Shown one piece after another: positions 16,436-24,430 of a stretch of DNA of 31,613 nucleotides (the stretch's first letter is position 1; each line of letters begins with the position of its first letter). Origin of the DNA: an uncultured Actinomycetes bacterium (GTDB lineage: Bacteria > Actinomycetota > Actinomycetes > Nanopelagicales > Nanopelagicaceae); assembly GCA_903901905.1 (NCBI GenBank), contig CAIUSQ010000217.1:1-31613 (forward strand). Direction: 5' to 3'. A model generated the notes under the pieces. It was not told the origin of the DNA and ran no database searches. It saw nothing but the letters and a program-made list of their open reading frames with translations. Position numbers and translations under genes: made by a program.

Positions 16436-17741
16436 AGTTTATTAGAGCTTGAGCAATGAATAAAACAGGTAAAGTCATTACTAGAAGGCTACCTACGTAG
16501 ACAACATTGCTCTTTAAAAGCGTTGAACTAGTAAATTGAAATCGACCGGTCAAGAATAAGTTTGGTCCACTAGTTGGGCTCCAGGCAGCTGCAATTCCCC
16601 ACGCCGAGCAGAACGATATTGCCAACAGCGTTGGATTAGGCGATATGGGCTGTAAGGCAATTGAAATCACGCCCATGGTGATAATCGGGTGGATTCCTGC
16701 TGATGAGAAAAACACAATAAGTAAAGTACAACCCCATGCGGCTAGGGTTGAAAAGTTAGTCAGTGGTAGATCCAATGTGGCGGTTTGAAAATAAGCAGTG
16801 AGTCCACCATTTAAAACACCGGCACCAGCAAAAAGAATCAGTTCACCGCGCATTCTGGGCAGATAATTCCAAACGTGTTGCTTAACCTTTTCACGGGCCA
16901 ATTGTCTTGAAAAAATCAAAAGCATAAGTCCTGTCAAGGACAGACTCATTAACTCGACAACAATAGTTGTTTTCAGGTTGGGAAATGCCATACTAAAGAT
17001 AAGAACCATTGAGACAAGAGATGCTGGAATTGCTAGCAAACTTGGTGTGAGTGAATAACCTTCATATTGATTTACTTCACTGCCTAATCGTCGGATGATG
17101 CCAATGCTCGCAATTGTTAATGCGAAAGCTGCCAAAATTAATCCGCATAAAATTAAAGTGTGAACTTCGGCTTTAGGTGCCAGGGCTAGTGCTGTGGCTG
17201 AAGCAGCCCAAAATGGAGACCAGAAAGCTCCGGATGTATATCCCCTCGATAGCAACAGGGCATTTCCAAGGCTGATTTTATTTGTAGAAATCTTCAACTT
17301 TTCAGCAAAAATTGTAATCACACTAAGATTTATTATTGATCCAAGAAAATGAAGCAAAAGGATCGTCTGAATGACCGCTGATTTTCCTCTTAGTCTGGAT
17401 TTCTGACCAACATTTGTATTTGTAACAAGTATTATAAAAGATACTCCCAAAATCATCGCAATTATGTCTTGATTGATTGAAAATATTCGATCTAGCCTAA
17501 ACTCTCCCCCTCTGAAAATCGCGAGAATATTCAAAAAAGTACCGCTGCCAATCAATAAAAAAGCCATATATCTTTGTGTATTACTCACATGGAATATTGA
17601 AAAAGCAATTGCCAAGGCTACGGTGACTCCAGCAATAAGGCTTGCAGTTTTAGAGAAGACCGATAAAGCCACAAATATGATGATTAAAGTCATCAAAACA
17701 GATAAAAAATTTTCTCCCTTAGATTTAGCGAGGTTTTTCAT
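16431..17741 (-). CDS. polytopic membrane transporter, probably ion-transporter-like organic-anion permease
   Basis: A 436-residue, strongly hydrophobic protein with roughly 11-12 predicted TM helices. Two short polar re-entrant-looking stretches are GYTSGAFWSPFWAASATALALAP in the first half and SSAGIHPIITMGVISIAL followed by AWGIAAAWSPTSGPNLFLTGRF in the second half. Serine/proline/glycine-rich hairpins placed in two halves are typical of ion-transporter-superfamily anion carriers, but I do not recognise a precise family. It starts directly after the stop of the TarD-like gene (TAG then ATG), so it is probably the uptake system for that enzyme's substrate. It is 54 bases upstream of the repressor gene. 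Confidence 0.7.
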   Translation of the reverse strand: MKNLAKSKGENFLSVLMTLIIIFVALSVFSKTASLIAGVTVALAIAFSIFHVSNTQRYMAFLLIGSGTFLNILAIFRGGEFRLDRIFSINQDIIAMILGVSFIILVTNTNVGQKSRLRGKSAVIQTILLLHFLGSIINLSVITIFAEKLKISTNKISLGNALLLSRGYTSGAFWSPFWAASATALALAPKAEVHTLILCGLILAAFALTIASIGIIRRLGSEVNQYEGYSLTPSLLAIPASLVSMVLIFSMAFPNLKTTIVVELMSLSLTGLMLLIFSRQLAREKVKQHVWNYLPRMRGELILFAGAGVLNGGLTAYFQTATLDLPLTNFSTLAAWGCTLLIVFFSSAGIHPIITMGVISIALQPISPNPTLLAISFCSAWGIAAAWSPTSGPNLFLTGRFQFTSSTLLKSNVVYVGSLLVMTLPVLFIAQALINL

Positions 17742-18911
17742 CTATTGAAGCTGATTAAGAATCGGAGCAAGGGATGCCTTCGATTCAAGTCCAATACCAG
17801 GCACTTCTGGAAGTGAAATATATCCATTTTCAACATTGTATCCATCTGCAAATCCACCGAATGGTTCAAATATGCCTGGATATGATTCACAACCACCAAG
17901 TCCACATGCTGCGACTATAGCTAGATTGAATTGATGCCCACCGTGAGGAACAAATCTTGAGGACTTCCACCCTAAATCTCCTAGAGTTTTTAGTGTTTGG
18001 TCATACTCAACGAAGCCATAACTTAATGCAGCATCCATTTGCAGTACATCTTTCTCAGGATCCATTCCACCATAGAGTGCAAGATTTTTAGCATCCTGGC
18101 CAGACATAATATTTTCTCCTGTTGCAAGGACTCCCTCATATGCAGATCTAACTTTGCCCAAAGATTGGAAGTCGAGTGGATCTGTAGGTTCTTCATACCA
18201 ATGAATGGGAAGTTTATTTAATGCCTGGGCGTATTCAACTGCTAATTGCGCGGAGAAGCGTCCATTAGCATCGACTGCCAAAGTACATCCGCTCGGCAAC
18301 ACATTTAAGACTGCTTCAATTCGTACAAGATCTTCGGCTAAGGGAACTGCGCCTATTTTCATTTTGACCGTACGGTAACCCAAATCAATATATCCAAGCA
18401 TCTCACTTGTTAGCGAACTTAATGCTTGGTTTTTGTAATAGTAGCCACCGGCTGCGTATACCCACACTTTCTCAAGTGGGGTTTTTATCCCCGACATTGA
18501 TTCTTCGGCCATAAATTTATGCACAGGTTTTTCGACAAGTTTAGAAGCTAGATCCCAAGCCGCCATATCTAAAATTCCAACAGCAACTGCACGATCTCCA
18601 TGGCCCCCTGGTTTTTCGTTGATCATTGCAGATTGCCAGATAAGTTTTGGATCTAAATTTCCTGTTTTTTCATTAATTAATGAGTCTGGGTTGGCCTCAA
18701 GTAGCCGCGGAATAATGCGGTGAGAAAGTATTCCTGGCTGGGCATACCTACCGTTTGAGTTGAATCCATATCCAATTACTGGTTTTCCATCACGAATTAC
18801 ATCAGTGACTATCGCGAGAACACTTACATCCATCTTCGAGAAATTGATGAACGCATTCGCCATATCCGACTTGATAGGCACAGTGATGTGCCTGATATCT
18901 ACTATTTTCAT
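17742..18911 (-). CDS. tarD: D-tartrate dehydratase-like enolase-superfamily enzyme
   Basis: Mandelate-racemase-subgroup acid-sugar dehydratase. From memory it resembles the Bradyrhizobium D-tartrate dehydratase along most of its length: YGFNSNGRYAQPGIL, MINEKPGGHGDRAVAVGILDMAAWD, VYAAGGYYY, VKMKIG and ALSYGFVEYDQTL. Catalytic positions are present: Lys183 and Lys185 of the KxK motif, metal ligands Asp214 (VDANGRF), Glu240 (WYEEP) and Glu266 (ATGEN), and His323 in PHGGHQ. The expected reaction is D-tartrate to oxaloacetate plus water, with Mg. It is 389 residues, full length, 19 bases after the DapA-like gene and abutting the transporter. A close relative with a different diacid specificity cannot be excluded. 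Confidence 0.8.
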   Translation of the reverse strand: MKIVDIRHITVPIKSDMANAFINFSKMDVSVLAIVTDVIRDGKPVIGYGFNSNGRYAQPGILSHRIIPRLLEANPDSLINEKTGNLDPKLIWQSAMINEKPGGHGDRAVAVGILDMAAWDLASKLVEKPVHKFMAEESMSGIKTPLEKVWVYAAGGYYYKNQALSSLTSEMLGYIDLGYRTVKMKIGAVPLAEDLVRIEAVLNVLPSGCTLAVDANGRFSAQLAVEYAQALNKLPIHWYEEPTDPLDFQSLGKVRSAYEGVLATGENIMSGQDAKNLALYGGMDPEKDVLQMDAALSYGFVEYDQTLKTLGDLGWKSSRFVPHGGHQFNLAIVAACGLGGCESYPGIFEPFGGFADGYNVENGYISLPEVPGIGLESKASLAPILNQLQ

Positions 18912-18930
18912 TAAATACTTCCTTATTCGA

Positions 18931-19854
18931 TTAGCTTGCTAATACGCCGGCTGCGATTAGTGCATCTCGAATATCTTTTGTCGCACTTGCTTCAATTGCC
19001 ATAAGAGGTGAACGTATATGAGATGAATTAAAAATACCACGCTGTACTAATCCAATTTTCATTGCAATAGTGGACTCAATGTGTGATTCTCTATGATAAA
19101 CCGCACGCGTAATTGGCATCATTCGATAATAAACTTCTTTTGCAGCATCATAATCATGAGCTTTTGCCTTTTCTAGAAGTTCAACCATCAATTCAGGAAT
19201 AAGTGCTGCATAACCAACTAGCGCACCATCTGATTCCCACATTGAGTGGAGTAGAAATTCATCTTGGCATGTCAGAATTTGAATATGAGGCAATGCTTTT
19301 CGAATAGCAGGGATTTCTACATCCCATCTGATCATGTCTCTCGTTCCATCTTTTAGGGCGAAAACTCCCTCCATTGCAAGAACTTCAAGAAGTAGCTCTA
19401 AAGAAAATGTTGCTTTGGTAGATCCTGGGAATTGAAAAGCGATCATCGGTAGTCCTGCTGCGTTATAAATGTGCTTGTATCTGTCTTGCACAGCACCTTT
19501 TTGATAACCAAACCTTAGAGATGAGATTGCCGGAAAGACTAATAGTGAATGTGCGCCTGCTTCGGCTGCAATCTTGGCTTCGTGGGCCACAACACGAGAT
19601 CCTTCTCCGCTGACGCCTGCAACAATATGAAGTCCAGGGACTTCACTTGCAATGACCTTAATAATCTCAGCTCGCTCGGACTCAAAAAGGGACGTACCTT
19701 CTCCTGCGTGGGCATTCACAACGATTCCAGTGACTCCTGGTATTTCATGCAGCCATTTGGAGTAACTCACTAACGTTTCATAGTCAACGCTTCTATCTTC
19801 CTTAAATGGAGTGACTATCGCCGGTGTTACTCCTCTTAGATTTGGAACCTGCAT
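18931..19854 (-). CDS. DapA-family (dihydrodipicolinate synthase/N-acetylneuraminate lyase superfamily) lyase
   Basis: A 307-residue TIM-barrel lyase or dehydratase of the class I aldolase type. The Schiff-base lysine is Lys168 in FALKDGTRDM. TPFKEDRSVDYETL and AGVSGEGSRVVAHEAKIAAEAGAHSLLVFP are family blocks. The catalytic Tyr of DapA (YN.P motif) is replaced: the matching stretch reads IAFQFPG, with Phe140. NAHAGEG stands where GTTGE is usual. Thus it is unlikely to be the lysine-biosynthetic enzyme and probably handles a 2-oxo acid derived from sugar acids. The ATG at 19854 has GGAGG 5 bases upstream. It leads the tarD-transporter gene cluster, whose promoter lies in the gap shared with the plus-strand FAD dehydrogenase. 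Confidence 0.82.
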   Translation of the reverse strand: MQVPNLRGVTPAIVTPFKEDRSVDYETLVSYSKWLHEIPGVTGIVVNAHAGEGTSLFESERAEIIKVIASEVPGLHIVAGVSGEGSRVVAHEAKIAAEAGAHSLLVFPAISSLRFGYQKGAVQDRYKHIYNAAGLPMIAFQFPGSTKATFSLELLLEVLAMEGVFALKDGTRDMIRWDVEIPAIRKALPHIQILTCQDEFLLHSMWESDGALVGYAALIPELMVELLEKAKAHDYDAAKEVYYRMMPITRAVYHRESHIESTIAMKIGLVQRGIFNSSHIRSPLMAIEASATKDIRDALIAAGVLAS

Positions 19855-19944
19855 GACTTCCTCCCTTTCAGATTTGGTAAGAACTTGGGTTTGAGCCTCT
19901 TAAGTCCAATGGCCAAAGGTGCCTTTCTGGCACGTTCCCCACTC

Positions 19945-19972
19945 TTTACAAATTTGGTAGCCCACGTATAAT
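19945..19972 (+). promoter_or_regulatory. sigma70-type promoter of the FAD dehydrogenase gene
   Basis: TTTACA (19945-19950) and a perfect TATAAT (19967-19972) are separated by 16 bases. Transcription would start near 19979, inside the operator-like site, leaving a 5' leader of about 40 bases with a GGAAGGGG ribosome site. The same gap must also serve the divergent DapA-like gene. Confidence 0.7.
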
Positions 19973-19974
19973 AC

Positions 19975-19988
19975 TGAAAACGATATCA
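19975..19988. promoter_or_regulatory. LacI-type operator-like site over the transcription start
   Basis: TGAAAACGATATCA begins 3 bases after the -10 box. Its complement, TGATATCGTTTTCA, matches the site at 15225-15238 at 13 of 14 positions. Position relative to a strong promoter suggests direct repression of the plus-strand gene and perhaps of the divergent minus-strand cluster. Confidence 0.65.
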
Positions 19989-20017
19989 TAAACTTTTAAA
20001 CTCGGGAAGGGGCGGGG

Positions 20018-21508
20018 ATGTCAAAAGCTCTCTCGCAGTCGAAAGATTCACAATGGGATCTAGTTGTAGTTGGTGGTGGTGGAGCAGGTTTAGCCTCGGC
20101 GGTATCAGCAGCCCAAAAAGGTCTCAAGGTGCTCTTATTAGAAAGAAATGCTCAAGTGGGCGGCACAACGGCAATGTCTGTTGGGTCCTACACAGCGGCA
20201 GGCTCTTCCCTTCAAAAGCGCAAAAATATTAAGGACAATCCTGAATGGCTTGTTGAAGATATGTGGAAATTTGATGAAGCGCTATTAACTGGGGATTCCC
20301 CAACAATTCGAACGCTATATGCACAGCAATCTGCTCGAGGTTTGGAGTGGTTAATTTCACTTGGTGTTGCCTTTTCGGGGCCTTATCCAGAGTTACCACA
20401 TCGAGTCAATCGGATGCACAACGTAATCCCAAACTCAAAGACTTATATTGTCCGATTGTTGGAAGCAGCCAAAAAACACGGCGTGACAATTGTGACCAAT
20501 GCACAAGTTGGCGATCTCATCATTACCGAGGGTAAAGCCTGCGGAGTCCGCTACTCAAATGGTGGGCAAGAACTGACTGCACAATCTTCTGGCGGAGTGG
20601 TTTTAGCTACAGGTGATTTCAGCGGAAGCAAGAGTTTACGCGAAAAGTATCTTTCAGATAGTGCCGCTAAAGCACTTCCGATAAATCAGAATGCATTGGG
20701 CATCGGTCATGAGATTGCAGTTAAACATGGTGCTTCCACGCTGCAAATGGACCGACTTTTTGGACCACAGCTTCGTTTCCCTACGCCATCTAAAGGTGGC
20801 TTTTTGAACTTGCTTCCAACATGGAAGTGGCTCTGTAAGTTAGAAGCGTTAATTGTTAACTCTGTCCCAACATGGGTTTTAAAGCCAGTTGTTAAATCTC
20901 TCTTAGTTGCTTGGATGTCGCCTACTGACGCCATATTTAAAAGTGGTGGCATCTTGGTTAATCAAAGTGGAAATCGTTTTGGCAAGGAATCTAGCCCAGC
21001 TGCAGAATTAGCAATGCAGGAGAAATGTGCTGGTTTTATAATCATTGACGAGACCATTGCAAAGAAATTTAATTCTGCTCCAAATTACATATCCACCGCA
21101 CCAGGCATTGCTTTTGCTTATTTCACTGACTATAAGCGTGGTCGTCCAGATTTAGTTACCTCTGCGAAAACAGTAAAAGAGCTTGCAACCACAATTAAAA
21201 CTGACGTCAAAAACCTAGAAGAATCAATAGCCTCATCAGGTCTGAAAGCACCATTCATTTCACTTGGACCTGTCTATAGCATGCTCACGGTGACTGAAGG
21301 TTCATTAGCAATTAACGCCAAACTGCAAGTGTTAAAAGACGATGGTTCAGTAGTCAAAGGTTTGTATGCCGTTGGAGCAGTTGGGCAGGGTGGAATGCTA
21401 TTGAAGGGTCACGGACATCACATCGGTTGGGCAATGACCTCTGGAATGTTAGCTGGAGAAGAAGTTGCACAAGCTCTTAAATCTCAATACTCAACCGTTA
21501 CTAGTTAA
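20018..21508 (+). CDS. FAD-dependent dehydrogenase/reductase, fumarate reductase/3-ketosteroid dehydrogenase-like (FAD_binding_2)
   Basis: Flavoprotein of 496 residues. The N-terminal Rossmann motif is DLVVVGGGGAGLASAVSAAQKGLKVLLLER (residues 14-43), followed by VGGTTAMSVGS. The second FAD element is GGVVLATGDFSG, and the C-terminal FAD contact is GLYAVGAVGQGGMLLKGHGHHIGWAMTSG. The family includes fumarate reductase flavoproteins, tricarballylate dehydrogenase and ketosteroid dehydrogenases. In this setting, oxidation or reduction of an unsaturated di- or tricarboxylate is more plausible than steroid chemistry, but this is inference. The ATG at 20018 has GGAAGGGG about 5 bases upstream. It is the only plus-strand gene in this part of the window and has its own promoter and operator-like site. 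It converges with the 2-hydroxyacid dehydrogenase gene, leaving 2 bases between stops. Confidence 0.85.
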   Translation: MSKALSQSKDSQWDLVVVGGGGAGLASAVSAAQKGLKVLLLERNAQVGGTTAMSVGSYTAAGSSLQKRKNIKDNPEWLVEDMWKFDEALLTGDSPTIRTLYAQQSARGLEWLISLGVAFSGPYPELPHRVNRMHNVIPNSKTYIVRLLEAAKKHGVTIVTNAQVGDLIITEGKACGVRYSNGGQELTAQSSGGVVLATGDFSGSKSLREKYLSDSAAKALPINQNALGIGHEIAVKHGASTLQMDRLFGPQLRFPTPSKGGFLNLLPTWKWLCKLEALIVNSVPTWVLKPVVKSLLVAWMSPTDAIFKSGGILVNQSGNRFGKESSPAAELAMQEKCAGFIIIDETIAKKFNSAPNYISTAPGIAFAYFTDYKRGRPDLVTSAKTVKELATTIKTDVKNLEESIASSGLKAPFISLGPVYSMLTVTEGSLAINAKLQVLKDDGSVVKGLYAVGAVGQGGMLLKGHGHHIGWAMTSGMLAGEEVAQALKSQYSTVTS

Positions 21509-21510
21509 TT

Positions 21511-22419
21511 TTAACGAGCAGGGCCCGCCACAACATTTATAAGTGGTTGGCCCGTTGCAAAGCGCTCTACTTGGCTTTCTATGAGCGCTCGCACGCGTGG
21601 ATTAAAGGCGCTGGAGTCCCCACCGACATGTGGTGTGATGATCAAATTTGGCGCACTCCATAATGGGTGTTCTTCTGGAAGTGGTTCTGGATCAGTCACG
21701 TCTATGCCCGCTGTTATATGACCACGATTTAATGCATCCACTAATGCCGAGGTCTCAATAATTGCACCCCTAGCCATGTTGACAAGAGTTGCACCCGGTT
21801 TCATAGAGTTAATTCTTGATCGATTCATTAGGTGATGAGATTCATTTGATAAAGGAAGAATTAAAATAACAACATCCAAGGTTGGCAACAGTTGATCAAA
21901 ATCTGACATCGTCTTATTTCCATCTTTCCCACTCCTGCTAAAACCTATTACCTCAACACTAAAGGCCTCCAGCTGCCGAGCGATCAATGAACCAATATTT
22001 CCCATCCCAACAATTCCAACACGTGAATCAGCTAAAGCGTTATGACGTTCATGGACCCATTTACCCTGACTTTGATTGGCCATGAAAGTTGGAAACCCAC
22101 GTCTGGCACCAATAGCTAATCCGATTGCTAGCTCCGATGTGGATGCATCGTGTACACCTTTAGCGTTACATAACGTAACCCCTGGTGGAAGAATTTTAAG
22201 AATATCGTCAACTCCAGCATTTGGGCTTTGAATAACTTGAAGAGAACTCATACTTGAAATCGGTTCGAGTGCTCGCGGTCCTACCATATAAGGGGGAACA
22301 TAAAATTGAATTTTTTCAAGAATTTCGGGCTCAGGAAACTTTCCGTGTAAAGGAAAAACTTTTAGTGATTCGTGAATTACAAGTCCCGAGAATTCACTCC
22401 AGATTGTTGGCGCACTCAT
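21511..22419 (-). CDS. D-isomer-specific 2-hydroxyacid dehydrogenase
   Basis: Reduces a 2-oxo acid such as hydroxypyruvate or glyoxylate, or runs in reverse. Of its 302 residues, the dinucleotide motif is VGIVGMGNIG (134-143). Arg162 after strand 2 (FSRSG) hints at NADP use. The catalytic triad is Arg217 in NMARGAI, Glu245 in DVTDPEPLP and His264 in ITPHVGG. The first 95 residues form the substrate domain, with SPNAGVDDIL. It lies 28 bases downstream of the glycerate kinase gene, fitting a hydroxypyruvate/D-glycerate/phosphoglycerate path, though the exact substrate is not fixed by sequence. Confidence 0.88.
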   Translation of the reverse strand: MSAPTIWSEFSGLVIHESLKVFPLHGKFPEPEILEKIQFYVPPYMVGPRALEPISSMSSLQVIQSPNAGVDDILKILPPGVTLCNAKGVHDASTSELAIGLAIGARRGFPTFMANQSQGKWVHERHNALADSRVGIVGMGNIGSLIARQLEAFSVEVIGFSRSGKDGNKTMSDFDQLLPTLDVVILILPLSNESHHLMNRSRINSMKPGATLVNMARGAIIETSALVDALNRGHITAGIDVTDPEPLPEEHPLWSAPNLIITPHVGGDSSAFNPRVRALIESQVERFATGQPLINVVAGPAR

Positions 22420-22447
22420 TTACTTAGAATCCACATGGTTAGAAACT

Positions 22448-23521
22448 CTATATGAGTTTACTAAGTTGCACACCGGCTTCAATCAAATATTTCTCCGGAT
22501 TCTGCATGGCCAGCGCCGAGCTACCGGCAAGCACTGATAGAGATACTCCCCCAAGTGATTGTGGTGGGAAATTGCCTTCATTGGAACCCACACAGTAAGC
22601 AATTGATACTTGCTCAGCTGCAGCCTTTGCACTCATATAGCCGACAACTTTGCCTTGAAAGCTTTGTGAATCTAAACGACCTTCGCCAGTTATAACTAAA
22701 TCTGCTCCCACCATTGCAAGATCAATCCCACAAATCTCAGCTAGCTTAGCTGCGCCATTCTCAATCGTTGCGTTCCATAGTGCACTCAGGCCAAAGGCAC
22801 TTCCTCCTGCTGAGCCACTACCCGGACTGTCCGCTTTACTTGTCAAAGATGCAAAATGTCCCAGCGCATTTTCTAATTCGACTACTTGCTCCTTCGTCGC
22901 ACCCTTTTGTGGAGCAAAAACCGAAGCCGCACCAGCATCTCCTAGAAGTGGGGAGCGCACATCAACAAGTAGAACGACTCCATCAGGTGGAGGAGCAATT
23001 GCATTTGTGCTTGAAATATGTGCAATTTTTATAAGGGACTCCCCACCTAATCCAACGCTAACTCCATTGGAATCCAAGAATTCAAAACCTAGGGCTGTTA
23101 ATGCGCCAACACCAGCATCGGTGCTCGCTGAACCACCGAGTGCACAAAAAATTCTTTTAACTCGTGAGTCTTTCGCTGCCGATGCTAATACCTGACCAAA
23201 CTTGAAAGTGTGTGCACCCATTGGATCCAGGACAGTTGCTAAAGCTAATCCTGAAGTTTGTGCCAGCTCTACTACGGCAGTTGATCCATCTAGTAAGAGC
23301 CAATAAGCATCGGGTGAAACTTCTGTGCAATAGATTCGTTGAGAGCTAGGTAGTGCGGATTCAATTGCAAGCAAAGTACCTTCACCGCCATCAGCAAAAG
23401 GTAATTGAATCAATTCATCATCAGGGCGAACTGATTGCCAACCCTTTGCAATTGCATGTGCTACTTCAATACTAGATGCGCTCCCTTTAAAAGAGTCAGG
23501 GGCAATTAGTATTCGACTCAT
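22448..23521 (-). CDS. glycerate 2-kinase (GlxK/GarK family)
   Basis: Phosphorylates D-glycerate for entry to lower glycolysis. Its 357 residues carry the family signatures in order: APDSFKGSASS at the N-terminus, PFADGGEGT, VELAQTSGLAL, ALGGSASTDAGVGALTALG, FAPQKGA and ITGEGRLDSQSFQGKVVGY. The usual DVxNPLxG block reads DVRSPLLGD, a small departure. It is likely co-transcribed with the 2-hydroxyacid dehydrogenase 28 bases downstream. The 165-base gap before the next gene (23522-23686) shows one 8-base palindrome (TGACGTCA) and no convincing promoter. Glycerate is the expected product of tartrate dehydrogenase-type decarboxylation or of tartronate semialdehyde reduction, tying this gene to the diacid cluster. 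Confidence 0.9.
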   Translation of the reverse strand: MSRILIAPDSFKGSASSIEVAHAIAKGWQSVRPDDELIQLPFADGGEGTLLAIESALPSSQRIYCTEVSPDAYWLLLDGSTAVVELAQTSGLALATVLDPMGAHTFKFGQVLASAAKDSRVKRIFCALGGSASTDAGVGALTALGFEFLDSNGVSVGLGGESLIKIAHISSTNAIAPPPDGVVLLVDVRSPLLGDAGAASVFAPQKGATKEQVVELENALGHFASLTSKADSPGSGSAGGSAFGLSALWNATIENGAAKLAEICGIDLAMVGADLVITGEGRLDSQSFQGKVVGYMSAKAAAEQVSIAYCVGSNEGNFPPQSLGGVSLSVLAGSSALAMQNPEKYLIEAGVQLSKLI

Positions 23522-23674
23522 TTAACTACCATCGCCTGACCACCTACTCTTAACTTCACTCACACTGGACCGTACTCGAAATATAGAATTGGAAGGGCGC
23601 CTTACCTAGACCCCTTGGTGACGTCATTTGGTAATTAAATTTTGCATCTTTTATTCTCTGCAGAGTAATTATAA

Positions 23675-23697
23675 AGAAGAGTCGTCCTATAAGCCGG
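23675..23697 (-). repeat. 23-base cassette repeat, copy 1 (RNase P RNA 3'-end-like)
   Basis: On the minus strand it reads CCGGCTTATAGGACGACTC followed by TTCT. It matches the copy at 31418-31440 at 21 of 23 positions in the same orientation. It supplies the last codons and TAG stop of the adjacent DinB gene and marks the left end of the repeat-containing region. Confidence 0.75.
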
Positions 23698-24142
23698 CTT
23701 GAATTTGTGCGGCATGGTCTAAAGGATGCTTAGAGTAGGTTTCGAGCCATTTCTTTAATGTGTACTCACCTTTCTCAGAATGAATACCGAAATTATCTAA
23801 TTGATTTACCGTAAGTCTCTTGATCACTACTAATGATGATGCTCGTACCGCTTTAAAAACTTCTAATGATTGAGCTATAGGTAAATCTTTGTATCCCAAG
23901 GTCTCATTCTCGCCCCAGCCGGATTCATCGTAACTTTGAATTTGAGTCCCTGGCTCGGCAATCAGCCGGCGAAGCCTGGCGTATGACTGCGCTTCGCTAT
24001 CGGCCATATGGTGAATGATCTGGCGTGCACTCCAACTGCCAGGATTTGATTTGTCTAGTTCCGTCTCAGTTAATTCATTGGCAATAATGAGAAAGTCTGA
24101 AGTTGCTTTTGCATATAAGTCAGCGGCATTTTTCAGGTCCAT
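23687..24142 (-). CDS. DinB-family (YfiT-like) metal-dependent protein, copy 1
   Basis: A 151-residue four-helix-bundle protein of the DinB/YfiT superfamily. Metal-binding histidines are visible: His44/45 in WSARQIIHHMADSEAQSYARLRRL, and His139 and His143 in YSKHPLDHAAQIQ. Family members are thiol-dependent S-transferases or detoxification enzymes; the specific reaction is not predictable. The ATG at 24142 has no ribosome site but a -10 box six bases upstream, so the mRNA is probably leaderless. The last two codons and the stop lie inside a cassette repeat, and another repeat copy (24190-24212) lies upstream of the promoter, so the gene forms a compact unit of about 515 bases. Confidence 0.85.
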   Translation of the reverse strand: MDLKNAADLYAKATSDFLIIANELTETELDKSNPGSWSARQIIHHMADSEAQSYARLRRLIAEPGTQIQSYDESGWGENETLGYKDLPIAQSLEVFKAVRASSLVVIKRLTVNQLDNFGIHSEKGEYTLKKWLETYSKHPLDHAAQIQAGL

Positions 24143-24148
24143 GCATCT

Positions 24149-24177
24149 ATCTTAAGGTCTATACCTCTACTAAACAA
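24149..24177 (-). promoter_or_regulatory. leaderless-type promoter of DinB copy 1
   Basis: On the minus strand TTGTTT (24177-24172), 17 bases, TAAGAT (24154-24149), then six bases to the ATG at 24142. The -10 to start distance means transcription would begin at or next to the start codon, as in actinobacterial leaderless genes. Confidence 0.6.
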
Positions 24178-24189
24178 GAAAATAGTAGA

Positions 24190-24212
24190 AGGAAAACCGA
24201 CCTATAAGCCTT
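24190..24212 (-). repeat. 23-base cassette repeat, copy 2 (diverged)
   Basis: Shares 16 of 23 positions with copy 1, including an unbroken CCTATAAGCC on the plus strand. As in copy 1, a minus-strand reading frame ends Gly-Leu-stop within it (stop at 24202-24204). Confidence 0.6.
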
Positions 24213-24322
24213 TTAATTCATCACCTTCGATGACTTCACTGTGGTCTCCCTCAACCACTATGTGGTCGCAGCTCCGGGATATTTCTATTCTTGTTGATGA
24301 AAGTACTGAACAATGTACTCAC
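24202..24322 (-). pseudogene. possible frameshifted small ORF ending in repeat copy 2
   Basis: One frame (24202-24318) is open for 38 codons without an ATG and ends DHSEVIEGDELKGL-stop inside the repeat. A second frame begins GTG at 24322 just after AAGG and stops at 24251 after 23 codons (MSTLFSTFINKNRNIPEL...). A single shift between them would give one small protein of about 40 residues. It may be a decayed gene or chance. No family is recognised. Confidence 0.3.
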
Positions 24323-24378
24323 CTTAACGTGTCTTTTTGCTGTGCCTTGAATTATGTATATGCACATACAAATCAGAG

Positions 24379-24420
24379 AAAAAACTACGGCCCGCCAAGT
24401 TTGGCGGGCCGTAGTTTTTT
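24379..24420. terminator. strong bidirectional rho-independent terminator
   Basis: An 18-bp stem joins AAAAAACTACGGCCCGCC (24379-24396) to its exact complement at 24403-24420 around the loop AAGTTT. A/T tracts at both ends give a U-run on either strand. It lies 10 bases past the stop of the binding-protein gene at 24431, which it should terminate. Confidence 0.92.
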
Positions 24421-24430
24421 AGAGAGGGTG

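Noticed and set aside
23621..23628. TGACGTCA palindrome between glycerate kinase and DinB genes
   Set aside because: Only 8 bases, with no promoter or second copy to support an operator.
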